From DRTC01 sp964521025 (GTDB lineage Bacteria; Cloacimonadota; Cloacimonadia; Cloacimonadales; TCS61), in the NCBI GenBank assembly GCA_964521025.1, contig CAZFPK010000006.1, positions 1-64,000 on the forward strand: DNA of 64,000 nt, read 5' to 3'. The notes below the pieces were generated by a model. The model was not told the DNA's origin. It worked only from the letters and a program-made list of their open reading frames with translations, and did no database searches. The position numbers and the translations under genes were made by a program. Below, one piece after another: positions 1 through 8,691 of the stretch. Each line of letters starts with the position of its first letter. Within the stretch, counting starts at the first letter, position 1.

Positions 1-19
1 AAACTGGGAGAACAAATAT

Positions 20-256
20 CTATCTGGAAATCTGAATACCTGTCTCTACTCTACGAAAAGGAATTGTACATAAATCAAAAACCATTATAAACGCTGACCT
101 TCCGCTCCTCTTTTTGATCTTACTTCGATTGAGCAAAGATTCAACTTTCAACTCTCGAAAGGCAATAGATAGATCAGAATCTAAAGCAAAAAGCTCCTGA
201 TCCATAAATTTGTTGACATCACTTTCCACTGAAATTAAATTCCCCGCATCTTGCAT
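20..256 (-). pseudogene. N-terminal fragment of an IS4-like DDE transposase
   Basis: About 78 residues. The start at 256 is chosen because a clear GAGGAGG box lies just upstream on the minus strand; a longer open frame reaching 358 has no such box. The middle (LKVESLLNRSKIKKRSG, then FDLCTIPF) resembles the N-terminal region that many IS4-type transposases carry before the DDE catalytic core. The frame stops after about 65 residues of recognisable sequence, so the catalytic part is missing here, and the window edge prevents seeing whether it continues in another frame. Inference: relic of an insertion sequence upstream of uvrA. The family match is from memory and only moderately sure. Confidence 0.4.
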
Positions 257-575
257 TGGTTCCTCCTCAATTATTGATTTTTGATGCGAACCAATAATTA
301 TAGCGGAGTTGATCAATGCAAGTTTTATCTTACTTATTTTTAAATGAGTTACAGGCATAAAATGAAGTGGGAAATGTTAGTTATTAATATTTTGAAAAAC
401 ATTTTTGGAATTTCGGATTGAAATGTTTTAAGGTAACTCATAAATTTATTTGTGGGAAATGATAAGAAAATTAGAATGAAAACCATTTTAATGGTTTACT
501 GATGAAATGAGACTTTTCACATCTCAATTACCGATTTTCTTCTTTCGCGTTTTTCGCGGGTTTTTTTAGGACGAT

Positions 576-3401
576 ATGAAAACAGAAATCATCATCAAAG
601 GTGCGCAAGAACACAACCTCAAGAATATCGATGTCAAACTTCCCCGCAACAAGTTGATCGTCATCACCGGGGTTTCCGGTTCCGGTAAATCTTCGTTGGC
701 GTTCGATACTCTATATGCGGAAGGTCAGCGCCGTTATGTCGAATCTCTCTCTGCTTATGCACGTCAATTTCTCGGACAGATGGAGAAACCGAAAGTCGAT
801 TATATCGAGGGACTTTCTCCCGCGATTTCCATCGAACAGAAAGCAGCCAGCAAAAATCCCCGCTCGACTGTTGGAACTGTTACTGAAATATACGATTATT
901 TGCGTATCCTTTATGCAAGAATTGGAATTCAACATTGTTATAATTGCGGAGATATCGTCGGTTCTCAGACTGTCGATCAGATGGTCGATCAAATCCTTAA
1001 ATTTCCTGACAAGACGAGAATTCAAATATTAGCTCCGATCGTGCAGAACCGCAAAGGAGAACATAAAGATGAATTAGAAGAAGCTCGCAAAGAAGGTTTT
1101 GTCAGGGTTGTTATCAATGGAGTTTTAAGAGAACTTTCGGAAGATATCAAACTCGATAAAAAAAGCAAGCACACTATCGATATTGTAGTCGATCGACTTG
1201 TTCTCAAAGCAGGAATCCGCAGTCGCTTGATCGATTCCGTGGAAACTGCGTTGAAATTAACCGACGGATTCCTGAAAATAGATTTTGTAGATGAGAAAAG
1301 ATCTGAAATAATTTCCGAAGCCAATTCATGTACAAAATGCGGTATCGGTTATCCTGAACTTTCTCCGCAACATTTTTCCTTTAACAGCCCGATTGGAATG
1401 TGCAAATCCTGTAATGGACTGGGAACCAGATTGGAGTTCGATCCGGATTTGATAATTCCGGACAAATCGATTTCCATCATGCAGGGAGCAGTCGTTCATT
1501 GGGGAATCATGAATCAGAAAAAGAGCAGTTGGAGATTGAGAATCTTGAAATCGCTGGCAAAAGAACATGATTTTTCCTTAAACACTCCCTGGCAGAAATT
1601 ATCGGAAGAAATTCAAAACATTTTACTTTACGGCTCACAAAATAAGATAAAACTGAAATGGTTTTCCAAAGATAGTTCCGGAGAATTCAATACTCGCTTC
1701 GAAGGACTCATTCCAACACTCAGAAGAAGAATGAACGAAACTTCATCGGAATATATGAAACGCTATTACCTGCAATATATCAGCAATAAACCCTGTCCCG
1801 ATTGTAATGGCAAGAAATTGAGGAAAGAAAGCCTTGCTGTCAGGATTTCCCGAAAAAGTATAAATGAGATCACTAATCTATCCATTTCGGATGCAATAGG
1901 TTTTTTTAAAAGTCTGAAGTTGACCGGAAATGAGAAAATAATAGCGGAAGAAGTATTGAAAGAAATCTCCAATAGACTTTCCTTCCTGACAAATGTCGGT
2001 CTTCATTACCTGACTCTCGACCGTAAAGCTCCGACTTTATCCGGAGGAGAATCACAAAGAATTCGTCTTGCCAGCCAGATTGGCAGCAGTCTGGTTGGTG
2101 TGATGTATATTCTCGATGAGCCGAGTATCGGTCTGCATCAACGCGATAATCGCAGATTGATCGACATGCTTCTCCATTTACGGGATTTGGGAAATACAGT
2201 GATCGTAGTCGAACACGATGAAGGAATGATCCGTTCTTCAGATCAGATTGTTGATTTCGGACCGCGTGCCGGGATTTTTGGTGGAGAAATCGTTTTTCAA
2301 GGAAATTTAGAACAAATCCTGAAATCAAAAAAATCGCTGACCGGTAAATATTTATCCCAAAAACTTACCATCGAATATCCAGCTAAAAGAATGAAACCAG
2401 ACAAAAGAAGGATTATGATCAAAGGTGCTTTCCAAAATAATTTGAAAAAGATCGATGTAAAAATTCCTATCGGATTATTCACCTGCGTAACCGGAGTTTC
2501 CGGTTCTGGCAAAAGTTCTTTGATCAATCAAATTCTCTTTCCTGCCATGTCCAATAAACTCAATCGTTCCAACCAGAAAGAAGGAAAATACGATAAAATT
2601 TCCGGTTATGAACATCTTGATAAAGTTATAGATATCGATCAACAGCCGATCGGCAGAACTCCTCGCTCCAATCCGGCAACTTACACCAAACTTTTCGATC
2701 CGATCCGCAATCTTTTTGCAGAATTACCAGCTTCCAAAATCCGTGGTTATAAAGCAGGCAGATTTTCCTTCAATGTCAAAGGCGGAAGATGTGAAGCGTG
2801 TCAGGGAGCAGGTTTGAAGCAGATAGAAATGCATTTCCTGCCGGATATTTATGTTACTTGCGAAGTTTGTAAAGGACACAGGTATAACAAAGAAACTCTG
2901 GCAGTAAAATTCAAAGGTAAAAACATATCAGAAGTTCTGGATATGGATGTGCAGGAAGCGATCAAGCATTTTGAGAATATTCCTAAGATCACTAAAAAAC
3001 TGCAAACCCTAATCGATGTCGGACTCGATTATATCAAACTCGGTCAATCTTCCACAACTCTTTCCGGTGGTGAAGCACAAAGGATCAAACTTGCCCGTGA
3101 ATTGAGTAAAACAAGTACCGGACAAACACTCTACATTCTCGATGAACCGACAACCGGACTTCATTTCGACGATATTAAAAAACTGCTGAATGTGCTGCAT
3201 CGTCTTGTTTCCATGGGAAATACGATCGTTGTTATCGAGCATAATCTCGATGTAATCAAATGTGCAGATTACATCATCGATCTTGGTCCTGAAGGCGGAG
3301 ATGAAGGTGGAAAAGTTGTAGCAACCGGAACTCCTGAAAAAGTTGCGAGAGATGAGAAATCTTTTACGGGACAGTTTTTGAGGAAAGTTCTTCGTCAATA
3401 A
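576..3401 (+). CDS. uvrA: Excinuclease ABC subunit A (UvrA)
   Basis: 941 residues, the usual full length. UvrA is the damage-sensing ATPase of nucleotide excision repair; it loads UvrB on distorted DNA in the cytoplasm. Visible in order: the first Walker A (GVSGSGKS, residues 32-39), the UvrB-interaction/DNA-binding insertion with Cys pairs, the zinc module CTKC...CKSC near 250-285, a first ABC signature LSGGESQR followed by ILDEPSIGLH, a second Walker A GVSGSGKSS near 645, the C-terminal zinc finger CEAC...CEVC near 740-770, and a second LSGGEAQR with ILDEPTTGLH. The start has an AGGA box a few bases upstream. Composition is richer in GC than the genes that follow. Decayed copies of its last 100-175 bp recur at 9757 and 10903, which makes its 3' end an apparent insertion site. 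Confidence 0.97.
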   Translation: MKTEIIIKGAQEHNLKNIDVKLPRNKLIVITGVSGSGKSSLAFDTLYAEGQRRYVESLSAYARQFLGQMEKPKVDYIEGLSPAISIEQKAASKNPRSTVGTVTEIYDYLRILYARIGIQHCYNCGDIVGSQTVDQMVDQILKFPDKTRIQILAPIVQNRKGEHKDELEEARKEGFVRVVINGVLRELSEDIKLDKKSKHTIDIVVDRLVLKAGIRSRLIDSVETALKLTDGFLKIDFVDEKRSEIISEANSCTKCGIGYPELSPQHFSFNSPIGMCKSCNGLGTRLEFDPDLIIPDKSISIMQGAVVHWGIMNQKKSSWRLRILKSLAKEHDFSLNTPWQKLSEEIQNILLYGSQNKIKLKWFSKDSSGEFNTRFEGLIPTLRRRMNETSSEYMKRYYLQYISNKPCPDCNGKKLRKESLAVRISRKSINEITNLSISDAIGFFKSLKLTGNEKIIAEEVLKEISNRLSFLTNVGLHYLTLDRKAPTLSGGESQRIRLASQIGSSLVGVMYILDEPSIGLHQRDNRRLIDMLLHLRDLGNTVIVVEHDEGMIRSSDQIVDFGPRAGIFGGEIVFQGNLEQILKSKKSLTGKYLSQKLTIEYPAKRMKPDKRRIMIKGAFQNNLKKIDVKIPIGLFTCVTGVSGSGKSSLINQILFPAMSNKLNRSNQKEGKYDKISGYEHLDKVIDIDQQPIGRTPRSNPATYTKLFDPIRNLFAELPASKIRGYKAGRFSFNVKGGRCEACQGAGLKQIEMHFLPDIYVTCEVCKGHRYNKETLAVKFKGKNISEVLDMDVQEAIKHFENIPKITKKLQTLIDVGLDYIKLGQSSTTLSGGEAQRIKLARELSKTSTGQTLYILDEPTTGLHFDDIKKLLNVLHRLVSMGNTIVVIEHNLDVIKCADYIIDLGPEGGDEGGKVVATGTPEKVARDEKSFTGQFLRKVLRQ

Positions 3402-3413
3402 AAGAATTATGGA

Positions 3414-3647
3414 ATGAATAAGAATAAGCAAAACATTATAATATATAATACTGTTGATGGTAAAGCATCAGTATCGCTTTTCTCTAAAGATGGAATGGTC
3501 TGGATGAATCAGAACCAGATCGCAGAACTTTTTGACACCTCTATTCCAAATATCAGTATGCATATTTCTAACATTATAAAAGAGAAGGAGTTAGGTTTCG
3601 ATTCAGTTGTTAAAGATTACTTAACAACTGCCACCGACGGGAATTAG
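3414..3647 (+). pseudogene. Truncated RhuM-family gene, 5' part only
   Basis: The 77 codons match the N-terminus of the intact RhuM protein at 9873-10877 almost residue for residue, then the frame stops where the intact protein continues GKKYNITFYS. At the DNA level the stretch 3414-3640 is a close copy of 9873-10099, with a long central block identical. It begins 12 bp after the uvrA stop, the same arrangement as the intact copy behind its uvrA-tail remnant. Inference: this is the left-hand remnant of a rhuM gene interrupted or duplicated when the cargo at 3.7-9.7 kb arrived. It is unlikely to encode a working protein, because the fold needs more than 300 residues. Confidence 0.85.
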
Positions 3648-3650
3648 TAT

Positions 3651-3675
3651 CGGAGGTGGAGATGAAGGAAGAAAA
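3651..3675 (+). repeat. Possible short remnant of the uvrA 3' end
   Basis: Right where similarity to intact rhuM ends, 24 bases match uvrA 3291-3314 (the codons for a Gly/Glu-rich stretch near the C-terminus) at about 20 positions. This would place a uvrA-tail remnant at the left border of the cargo too. The match is short and low in complexity, so chance is possible. Confidence 0.25.
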
Positions 3676-3757
3676 TTATCAAATAAGAAATACTGAAAAT
3701 TTAAAACTTGACTTTCAATATTGTTATGGTATCAACAAATTATAAATTGGAGGTTTT

Positions 3758-4639
3758 ATGAAAAAACAAAAAAACATTGCTAACCTAAAAAGACTGGATG
3801 GAATTGAAATTATAAATGAATTTGTAGATTTATTGATAGATGCGGGAGTTTGTTCAGTAAAAGATTTAGCTTCCCGAAATCCAGATAATCTTTTTAACAA
3901 ATTTGATGATTTGTCAGAAATAACTTTGGATTCAATAAAAAATGTAATTGATAATGCCAAAAAATTAAATCAAAAAGATAAAAAATATTCAATTGCAACC
4001 GAAAGATATTTTAGTTTAATAAATCGTAGTTTCGATAAATATCTAAATTTGTTTCTTTATACCAAATTACCTTTTAAATGGAAGGAGAGTAACGATACTT
4101 CAATACTGGATTTTAATATTCAAAATGATATATTAAGTTTCGAAGTTAATTCAAATAAAATTTTTGAATATAAAAATATTTATCAGGACATGGCAGGTGT
4201 AAGGAAAAGAAACAAATTATTTACAGAATGGAAAAACAAGCATAAAGAAGATGTACAAAAAATAAATGATAATTATTTTAATGATTTTAATAATAAATTT
4301 AATTTAGAAACATTTAAAAAATTTTACGGTAGGGATAATAGTTTAAAAAATAGAAAATGTCATTACTGTGGAATTTCAGAAGAACAAATCAAATTATTAA
4401 TTGATAACAATTTAATTACAACTAAAAGACTTTATAATCGTGGAAGAACTTTAGAAGTTGACCAAAAAGAACCAGATAAAGGATATAAAAAAGATAATAT
4501 AGTTTTATGTTGTTATTGGTGCAATAATGCAAAAACCGATGAATTTTCTGAAATAGAATTTCTGGAAATTGCTGAAAAAATTAAAGAAGTTTGGCAGAAA
4601 AGATTAGATAAAATTAATAAACTTAAAATATCAGATTAA
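3758..4639 (+). CDS. HNH-type nuclease with N-terminal helix-hairpin-helix domain
   Basis: 293 residues, no signal peptide, so cytoplasmic. Residues ~12-50 (LLIDAGVCSVKDLASRNPDNL) resemble the DUF4332-type helix-hairpin-helix module that binds DNA. The C-terminal third has a zinc-bound HNH-like core: Cys201-x2-Cys204, then VDQ at 234-236, Asn247, and CCYWCNNAK with Cys252 and Cys255. The first canonical His is replaced (Asp235-Gln236), as in phage-type HNH proteins that carry a DR-D/GY-N-CC-CN signature. Predicted role: DNA cleavage or nicking. A good GGAGG box precedes the start. It ends 12 bp before the exported caspase-like gene, so the two are probably cotranscribed. Very AT-rich compared with uvrA, suggesting transfer. 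Partner and target are unknown. Confidence 0.7.
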   Translation: MKKQKNIANLKRLDGIEIINEFVDLLIDAGVCSVKDLASRNPDNLFNKFDDLSEITLDSIKNVIDNAKKLNQKDKKYSIATERYFSLINRSFDKYLNLFLYTKLPFKWKESNDTSILDFNIQNDILSFEVNSNKIFEYKNIYQDMAGVRKRNKLFTEWKNKHKEDVQKINDNYFNDFNNKFNLETFKKFYGRDNSLKNRKCHYCGISEEQIKLLIDNNLITTKRLYNRGRTLEVDQKEPDKGYKKDNIVLCCYWCNNAKTDEFSEIEFLEIAEKIKEVWQKRLDKINKLKISD

Positions 4640-4641
4640 TT

Positions 4642-4647
4642 GGGGGT
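4642..4647 (+). promoter_or_regulatory. Ribosome binding site fixing the caspase-like start
   Basis: A GGGGGT box four bases before ATG 4652. It selects this ATG over the in-frame TTG at 4640 and places the hydrophobic signal sequence at the extreme N-terminus. Confidence 0.7.
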
Positions 4648-4651
4648 AAAC

Positions 4652-7600
4652 ATGAAATACTTAATTTATAGTCTGATATTAATTATACAATTTTATAATT
4701 TATTTTCATTTACAGTTGATGAAATTGAAGAAACAATTGCTCAAATAGAATCCCTGAACAAAGAAATATCTCAAAACGAAATAATTATAGACCAGAAAAT
4801 TGAACAATTAAAAAAGAATAATCCTCTATTTGCTGAACAAGATCCTTTTGAAAGCGACATTGAGTATTTTACTAGGATGACCAACGCTCTACCTCAAATT
4901 AACCTTTTACATAAACAATTATTAAGTGATTTAAAACATAAGAAGAGAGTTCTTAAAGGACGACTCTTTGAAACTGAAAATATAAATATAACAATTGATC
5001 CTAAAAAATATGATGCAGCGAAAGAAACATGGCAAGTCGCAATTAAACATTTAGATTTCCAAAAAGAGTTTTATAATGTCACCTTAAATATTGCAAAGCA
5101 AGATGCAAGTAATTTACATAAAAACTGGAATAAGGTTACTAAAACAGGAATTCTAACTATTGATGTTGGTAATAAAATAAGTTTAGCAAAAATTCGTCTT
5201 GAAGACCCAATAAATAAATATAAATTCGAGTATGAATTTAATATACTTGAATTATTAAAATTTAATCATTATATCAAAACAGTTGCATTCAGTCCTGATA
5301 GTAAATATCTTGCTACAGGATCTGACGCTAATATGAATAATTGTTTATCAATTTATGATTTAGAGACTGGAAACCATTTTAAAACTTTTCCTCATAAAAA
5401 TGATGTTTTCGCAGTTGCATTCAGTCCTGATAATAATCTAATTGCTACTGGAAGCGGAGGTCCTTTATTGGATGATTATGGATATATCAATATTTTAAAT
5501 TTGAAAACTGGAGAAGTTGAAAAAAAACTTAAATTTAATGGCATTGTGTTTTCAATAGAATTCAGTCCTGATGGGAGATTTTTAGCTGTCGGGTCAGTTA
5601 CTTATGCTAAAATCTACAATGTGAAAACTGGAAATGAGGTGATAAGTTTTGAGCATTCTTATGATGGTGTTTACTCTATTTCTTTTAGTCCAAATGAAAA
5701 GACAATTGCTACAGGTTCGGATGACAACAATGCTCATATTTACGATATAAAAACTGGTAATACAATTAATTCATTTTTTCATGGTTATGATGTCTCATGT
5801 GTAACTTTCAGTCCTGATGGAAAGTATCTTGTAACAGGTTCAAATAAATATGTTCAAATATTTAATGTTAAAACAGGTAATCTAGTTAAATCATTTTTAT
5901 TAGAAAATCATATAGGATATATAAACATTAGTTCTGATGGAAAATTTCTCGCAGTAGGATCAACAAAATATGTAGATATATTTGATTTAAAAGCAGAGAA
6001 GGTAGTTAAAACTTTTAGGATTGATGATTCAATTACTTGTTTATCATTTAGCTCTGACTGGAAATATTTCGCTTTTGGATGCCATATGAATAGTAATGTC
6101 TATGTATATCGTACATTATTTCAAGATGAAGATGAAATATTAACTCAAAAAATAATAAGCAAACCTGCTTCTCTTACTGCATTTGTAAATTTTAAAGAAT
6201 TTTCTAATAATAAATATCTGGATGCACTAGAAAAAGGTGAAATTTCAATAACTGTAAAAAACACTGGTGAAGGATCATGTAGAGGTTTAGCAATAGAGTT
6301 TGAACCATTAAGAATTGATGGATTGAATTACAACAATTCGTATATTAATGAAATATTAGCGGGTGAATCAAAAACTGTAATGATTCCAATTGAGGCATAT
6401 ATCAATGTAAAAGAATCAACCCACTTACTTAAAATTAATTTTGATGAAATAAATGGATTTCCTCCTGCTCCTGTTGAAATTGAGTTTTCAACAAAAGCTT
6501 ATGTAAAACCTGAAATGCTCATAGTTGATTTAGGCATTGAAGATAATAATAATAATGGAATGATTGAATCAGGTGAAACCACAAAACTAACAGTAAGAAT
6601 TGGCAACAAAGGAAAAGGTACAGCAATCGGAGCTTACGCGAAATTCTATTCTGAAGATAATGTTTTTATAACTGATTCATATCCAAAAGTTGTTAGTCTT
6701 GATGATTTAGAATATAATCAATATATCGATGTTCCTATCGAATTCTTCGTGAATGATAAAGCACCTGATGAAATTCCATTATATGTTGATTTAACAGAAG
6801 CAACCGGACTAGCAGGAGCAGATCATATCCGAATTCCGATTAAAAAAAGTGAAAGAACACGAAAAATTCAAAGAACTGTAATTACCGGAATTGATAAAAA
6901 ATATGGTGAATTAGAATTTGTTGATGATTTATCAGTTGATATTGAACAAAACATCTCTGTATTTGACAAACCCAATAAAAATGCATTAGCTATAATTTTC
7001 GGGATCGAGAACTATAAAAATGTTTCAGGTGTTACTTATGCAAGTCGTGATGCAAATTTCGTTAAAGAATATTTTGAAAAAACTTTGGGTATCAAAAAGA
7101 ATAATATTTATTTCATTACAAATGAAGATGTAACCAAAGCAGAATTCGATAAAGTATTTTCAAAAGAAGGTTGGCTCGATAAAAGAGTAAAAGAAAAAGA
7201 AACAGAAATTTACTTCTATTATGCCGGTCATGGTGCTCCGGAAATAAAGAATAACAAAGCATATTTAATTCCCTATGATGGTGATCCAAATTATGCTTCG
7301 ATAACCGGTTATGAACTTGATAAACTTTATGAAAATCTTGGTAATTTAAATGCAAAATCAGTTACCATATTTTTAGATGCTTGTTTTTCCGGAGCAAATC
7401 GTGAAAGTGAAATGTTACTTGCGAATGCTCGACCAATTAGTATCGAAGTTAATAGTCCGATAGTAAAAGGAATAACAGTATTTTCTGCTACCAGTAATAA
7501 AGAGATTTCATCTGCCTGGCAGGAGAAGAAACATGGTTTATTCACATATTTTATGCTTAAAGGAATGCAGGGAAATGCTGATTTAAATGAAGATAAAAAA

Positions 7601-7726
7601 CTGACGATTGGAGAATTAGGAAAATATATTAAACATAATGTTTCTGAAACTGCTGGATTTATAGATAGAGAACAAACACCACAAATGATAACTGATAACG
7701 AAAATCGGATATTGATAAACTATTAG
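4652..7726 (+). CDS. Exported WD40-CARDB-caspase (C14 family) protein
   Basis: 1024 residues from ATG 4652. Order: signal peptide (residues 1-20), a short coiled coil (~22-60), seven WD40-type blades recognised by repeated FSPD/FSSD motifs with ATGS or AVGS (residues ~200-490), two CARDB/Ig-like domains (~495-770; ISITVKNTGEG and LTVRIGNKGKG), and a C-terminal caspase-like peptidase domain (~775-1024). The catalytic dyad is visible: His860 in YYAGHG and Cys911 in LDACFSG. Predicted to be a cysteine peptidase of metacaspase/C14 type acting outside the cytoplasm, with the propeller as sensor or docking surface. It sits between the HNH nuclease gene (12 bp) and a DUF4384 gene (8 bp), forming one operon. 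Low GC suggests acquisition. Substrate and activation signal are unknown. Confidence 0.85.
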   Translation: MKYLIYSLILIIQFYNLFSFTVDEIEETIAQIESLNKEISQNEIIIDQKIEQLKKNNPLFAEQDPFESDIEYFTRMTNALPQINLLHKQLLSDLKHKKRVLKGRLFETENINITIDPKKYDAAKETWQVAIKHLDFQKEFYNVTLNIAKQDASNLHKNWNKVTKTGILTIDVGNKISLAKIRLEDPINKYKFEYEFNILELLKFNHYIKTVAFSPDSKYLATGSDANMNNCLSIYDLETGNHFKTFPHKNDVFAVAFSPDNNLIATGSGGPLLDDYGYINILNLKTGEVEKKLKFNGIVFSIEFSPDGRFLAVGSVTYAKIYNVKTGNEVISFEHSYDGVYSISFSPNEKTIATGSDDNNAHIYDIKTGNTINSFFHGYDVSCVTFSPDGKYLVTGSNKYVQIFNVKTGNLVKSFLLENHIGYINISSDGKFLAVGSTKYVDIFDLKAEKVVKTFRIDDSITCLSFSSDWKYFAFGCHMNSNVYVYRTLFQDEDEILTQKIISKPASLTAFVNFKEFSNNKYLDALEKGEISITVKNTGEGSCRGLAIEFEPLRIDGLNYNNSYINEILAGESKTVMIPIEAYINVKESTHLLKINFDEINGFPPAPVEIEFSTKAYVKPEMLIVDLGIEDNNNNGMIESGETTKLTVRIGNKGKGTAIGAYAKFYSEDNVFITDSYPKVVSLDDLEYNQYIDVPIEFFVNDKAPDEIPLYVDLTEATGLAGADHIRIPIKKSERTRKIQRTVITGIDKKYGELEFVDDLSVDIEQNISVFDKPNKNALAIIFGIENYKNVSGVTYASRDANFVKEYFEKTLGIKKNNIYFITNEDVTKAEFDKVFSKEGWLDKRVKEKETEIYFYYAGHGAPEIKNNKAYLIPYDGDPNYASITGYELDKLYENLGNLNAKSVTIFLDACFSGANRESEMLLANARPISIEVNSPIVKGITVFSATSNKEISSAWQEKKHGLFTYFMLKGMQGNADLNEDKKLTIGELGKYIKHNVSETAGFIDREQTPQMITDNENRILINY

Positions 7727-7734
7727 GTCTAAAA

Positions 7735-8580
7735 ATGAAAAAGGTTTTAATATTTTTATTTCTATATTCATCGTTATGTTTTGCACAGATTATTCAACCG
7801 AAAATTGAAAAACTTGAAAATAATTTTTTTCAAATAACCACATCTGTTTTAATTGAAAATATAACTCCGGAACAAGCAAGAGAAAAAGCAGTTTTAGAAG
7901 CATGTAAGATTACTATCGAACAGGTTTCAGGAATCGAAATAACAGGAAGAACTTCATTAATTCAAGCTGAAAGTGATAATAAAATTACCATCGACCATTT
8001 TTCAAAACTTACAAATCAAACCTCAAATGGAATAATTCTTGAAAAAGAAATAATCAAAGAAGAAAATATTATAAAAAATAATCTCATTTATAAAACTGTT
8101 ACTTTAAAGATAAAAGTTGGAAAACAGACCGGTGAAAAAGATCCGTATTTTAATATTGAAGCTACTCTGAATAAAGATTATTTTCAAAATGGAGAAGAAA
8201 TTCAGATACAAATTATATCTTCAAAAGATTGTTATATCACGGTTTTCAATATTTGTTCCAATGATTCGGTTTATGTTATTTTTCCAAATTTATATAGGAA
8301 AGATAATTTTCTTAAATCAAATGAAATTTTTATTTTACCAAACGAGCAAGATAAAATTAAAGGAATATCTTTTCCGGTTAATCTTCTATCAGAAAAAGAA
8401 GAAGATACTGAAATGATAAAAATAATCGCAACTAAAGAAAATTTTAATTTTGCTTCTTCATATTCTTTTTCTGCTTATAGAACATATAAATCTGCTTTGA
8501 ATGATTTTTATCATCAAATTATTAAGATTCCAAGAGATGAAATGGAAGAAATTGATATTCTATATTATATTTATAAATGA
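7735..8580 (+). CDS. Exported DUF4384 protein
   Basis: 281 residues with a clear signal peptide (KKVLIFLFLYSSLCFA). The N-terminal part has an LPP20/FlpT-like segment (ITPEQAREKAVLEACKI), often seen in envelope proteins. The middle (residues ~140-240) has the DUF4384 pattern: NGEEIQIQI, then CYITVFNI, VYVIFPN and a strand ending in KIIATKENF. DUF4384 domains are commonly fused or adjacent to caspase-like peptidases, consistent with the gene lying 8 bp downstream of one. Inference: it forms an envelope-side partner or regulatory subunit of the caspase. The biochemical role of DUF4384 is not established. Same low-GC composition as its two upstream partners. Confidence 0.75.
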   Translation: MKKVLIFLFLYSSLCFAQIIQPKIEKLENNFFQITTSVLIENITPEQAREKAVLEACKITIEQVSGIEITGRTSLIQAESDNKITIDHFSKLTNQTSNGIILEKEIIKEENIIKNNLIYKTVTLKIKVGKQTGEKDPYFNIEATLNKDYFQNGEEIQIQIISSKDCYITVFNICSNDSVYVIFPNLYRKDNFLKSNEIFILPNEQDKIKGISFPVNLLSEKEEDTEMIKIIATKENFNFASSYSFSAYRTYKSALNDFYHQIIKIPRDEMEEIDILYYIYK

Positions 8581-8691
8581 TGAAGTTAAGGTTTATATTT
8601 TAGGAGTTTTGCAAAGTGGAACTTTTATTTCAATTACATTCCCAAATGTCCCGAAGGTTTTCGGAAGGAATGAGTAATAAAGAGAAATTAA

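Noticed and set aside
1906..2328. Minus-strand 140-codon frame within uvrA
   Set aside because: Lies wholly inside the conserved uvrA coding sequence.
4640..4651. TTG start adding four residues to the caspase-like protein
   Set aside because: The GGGGGT box and the signal sequence fit ATG 4652 better.
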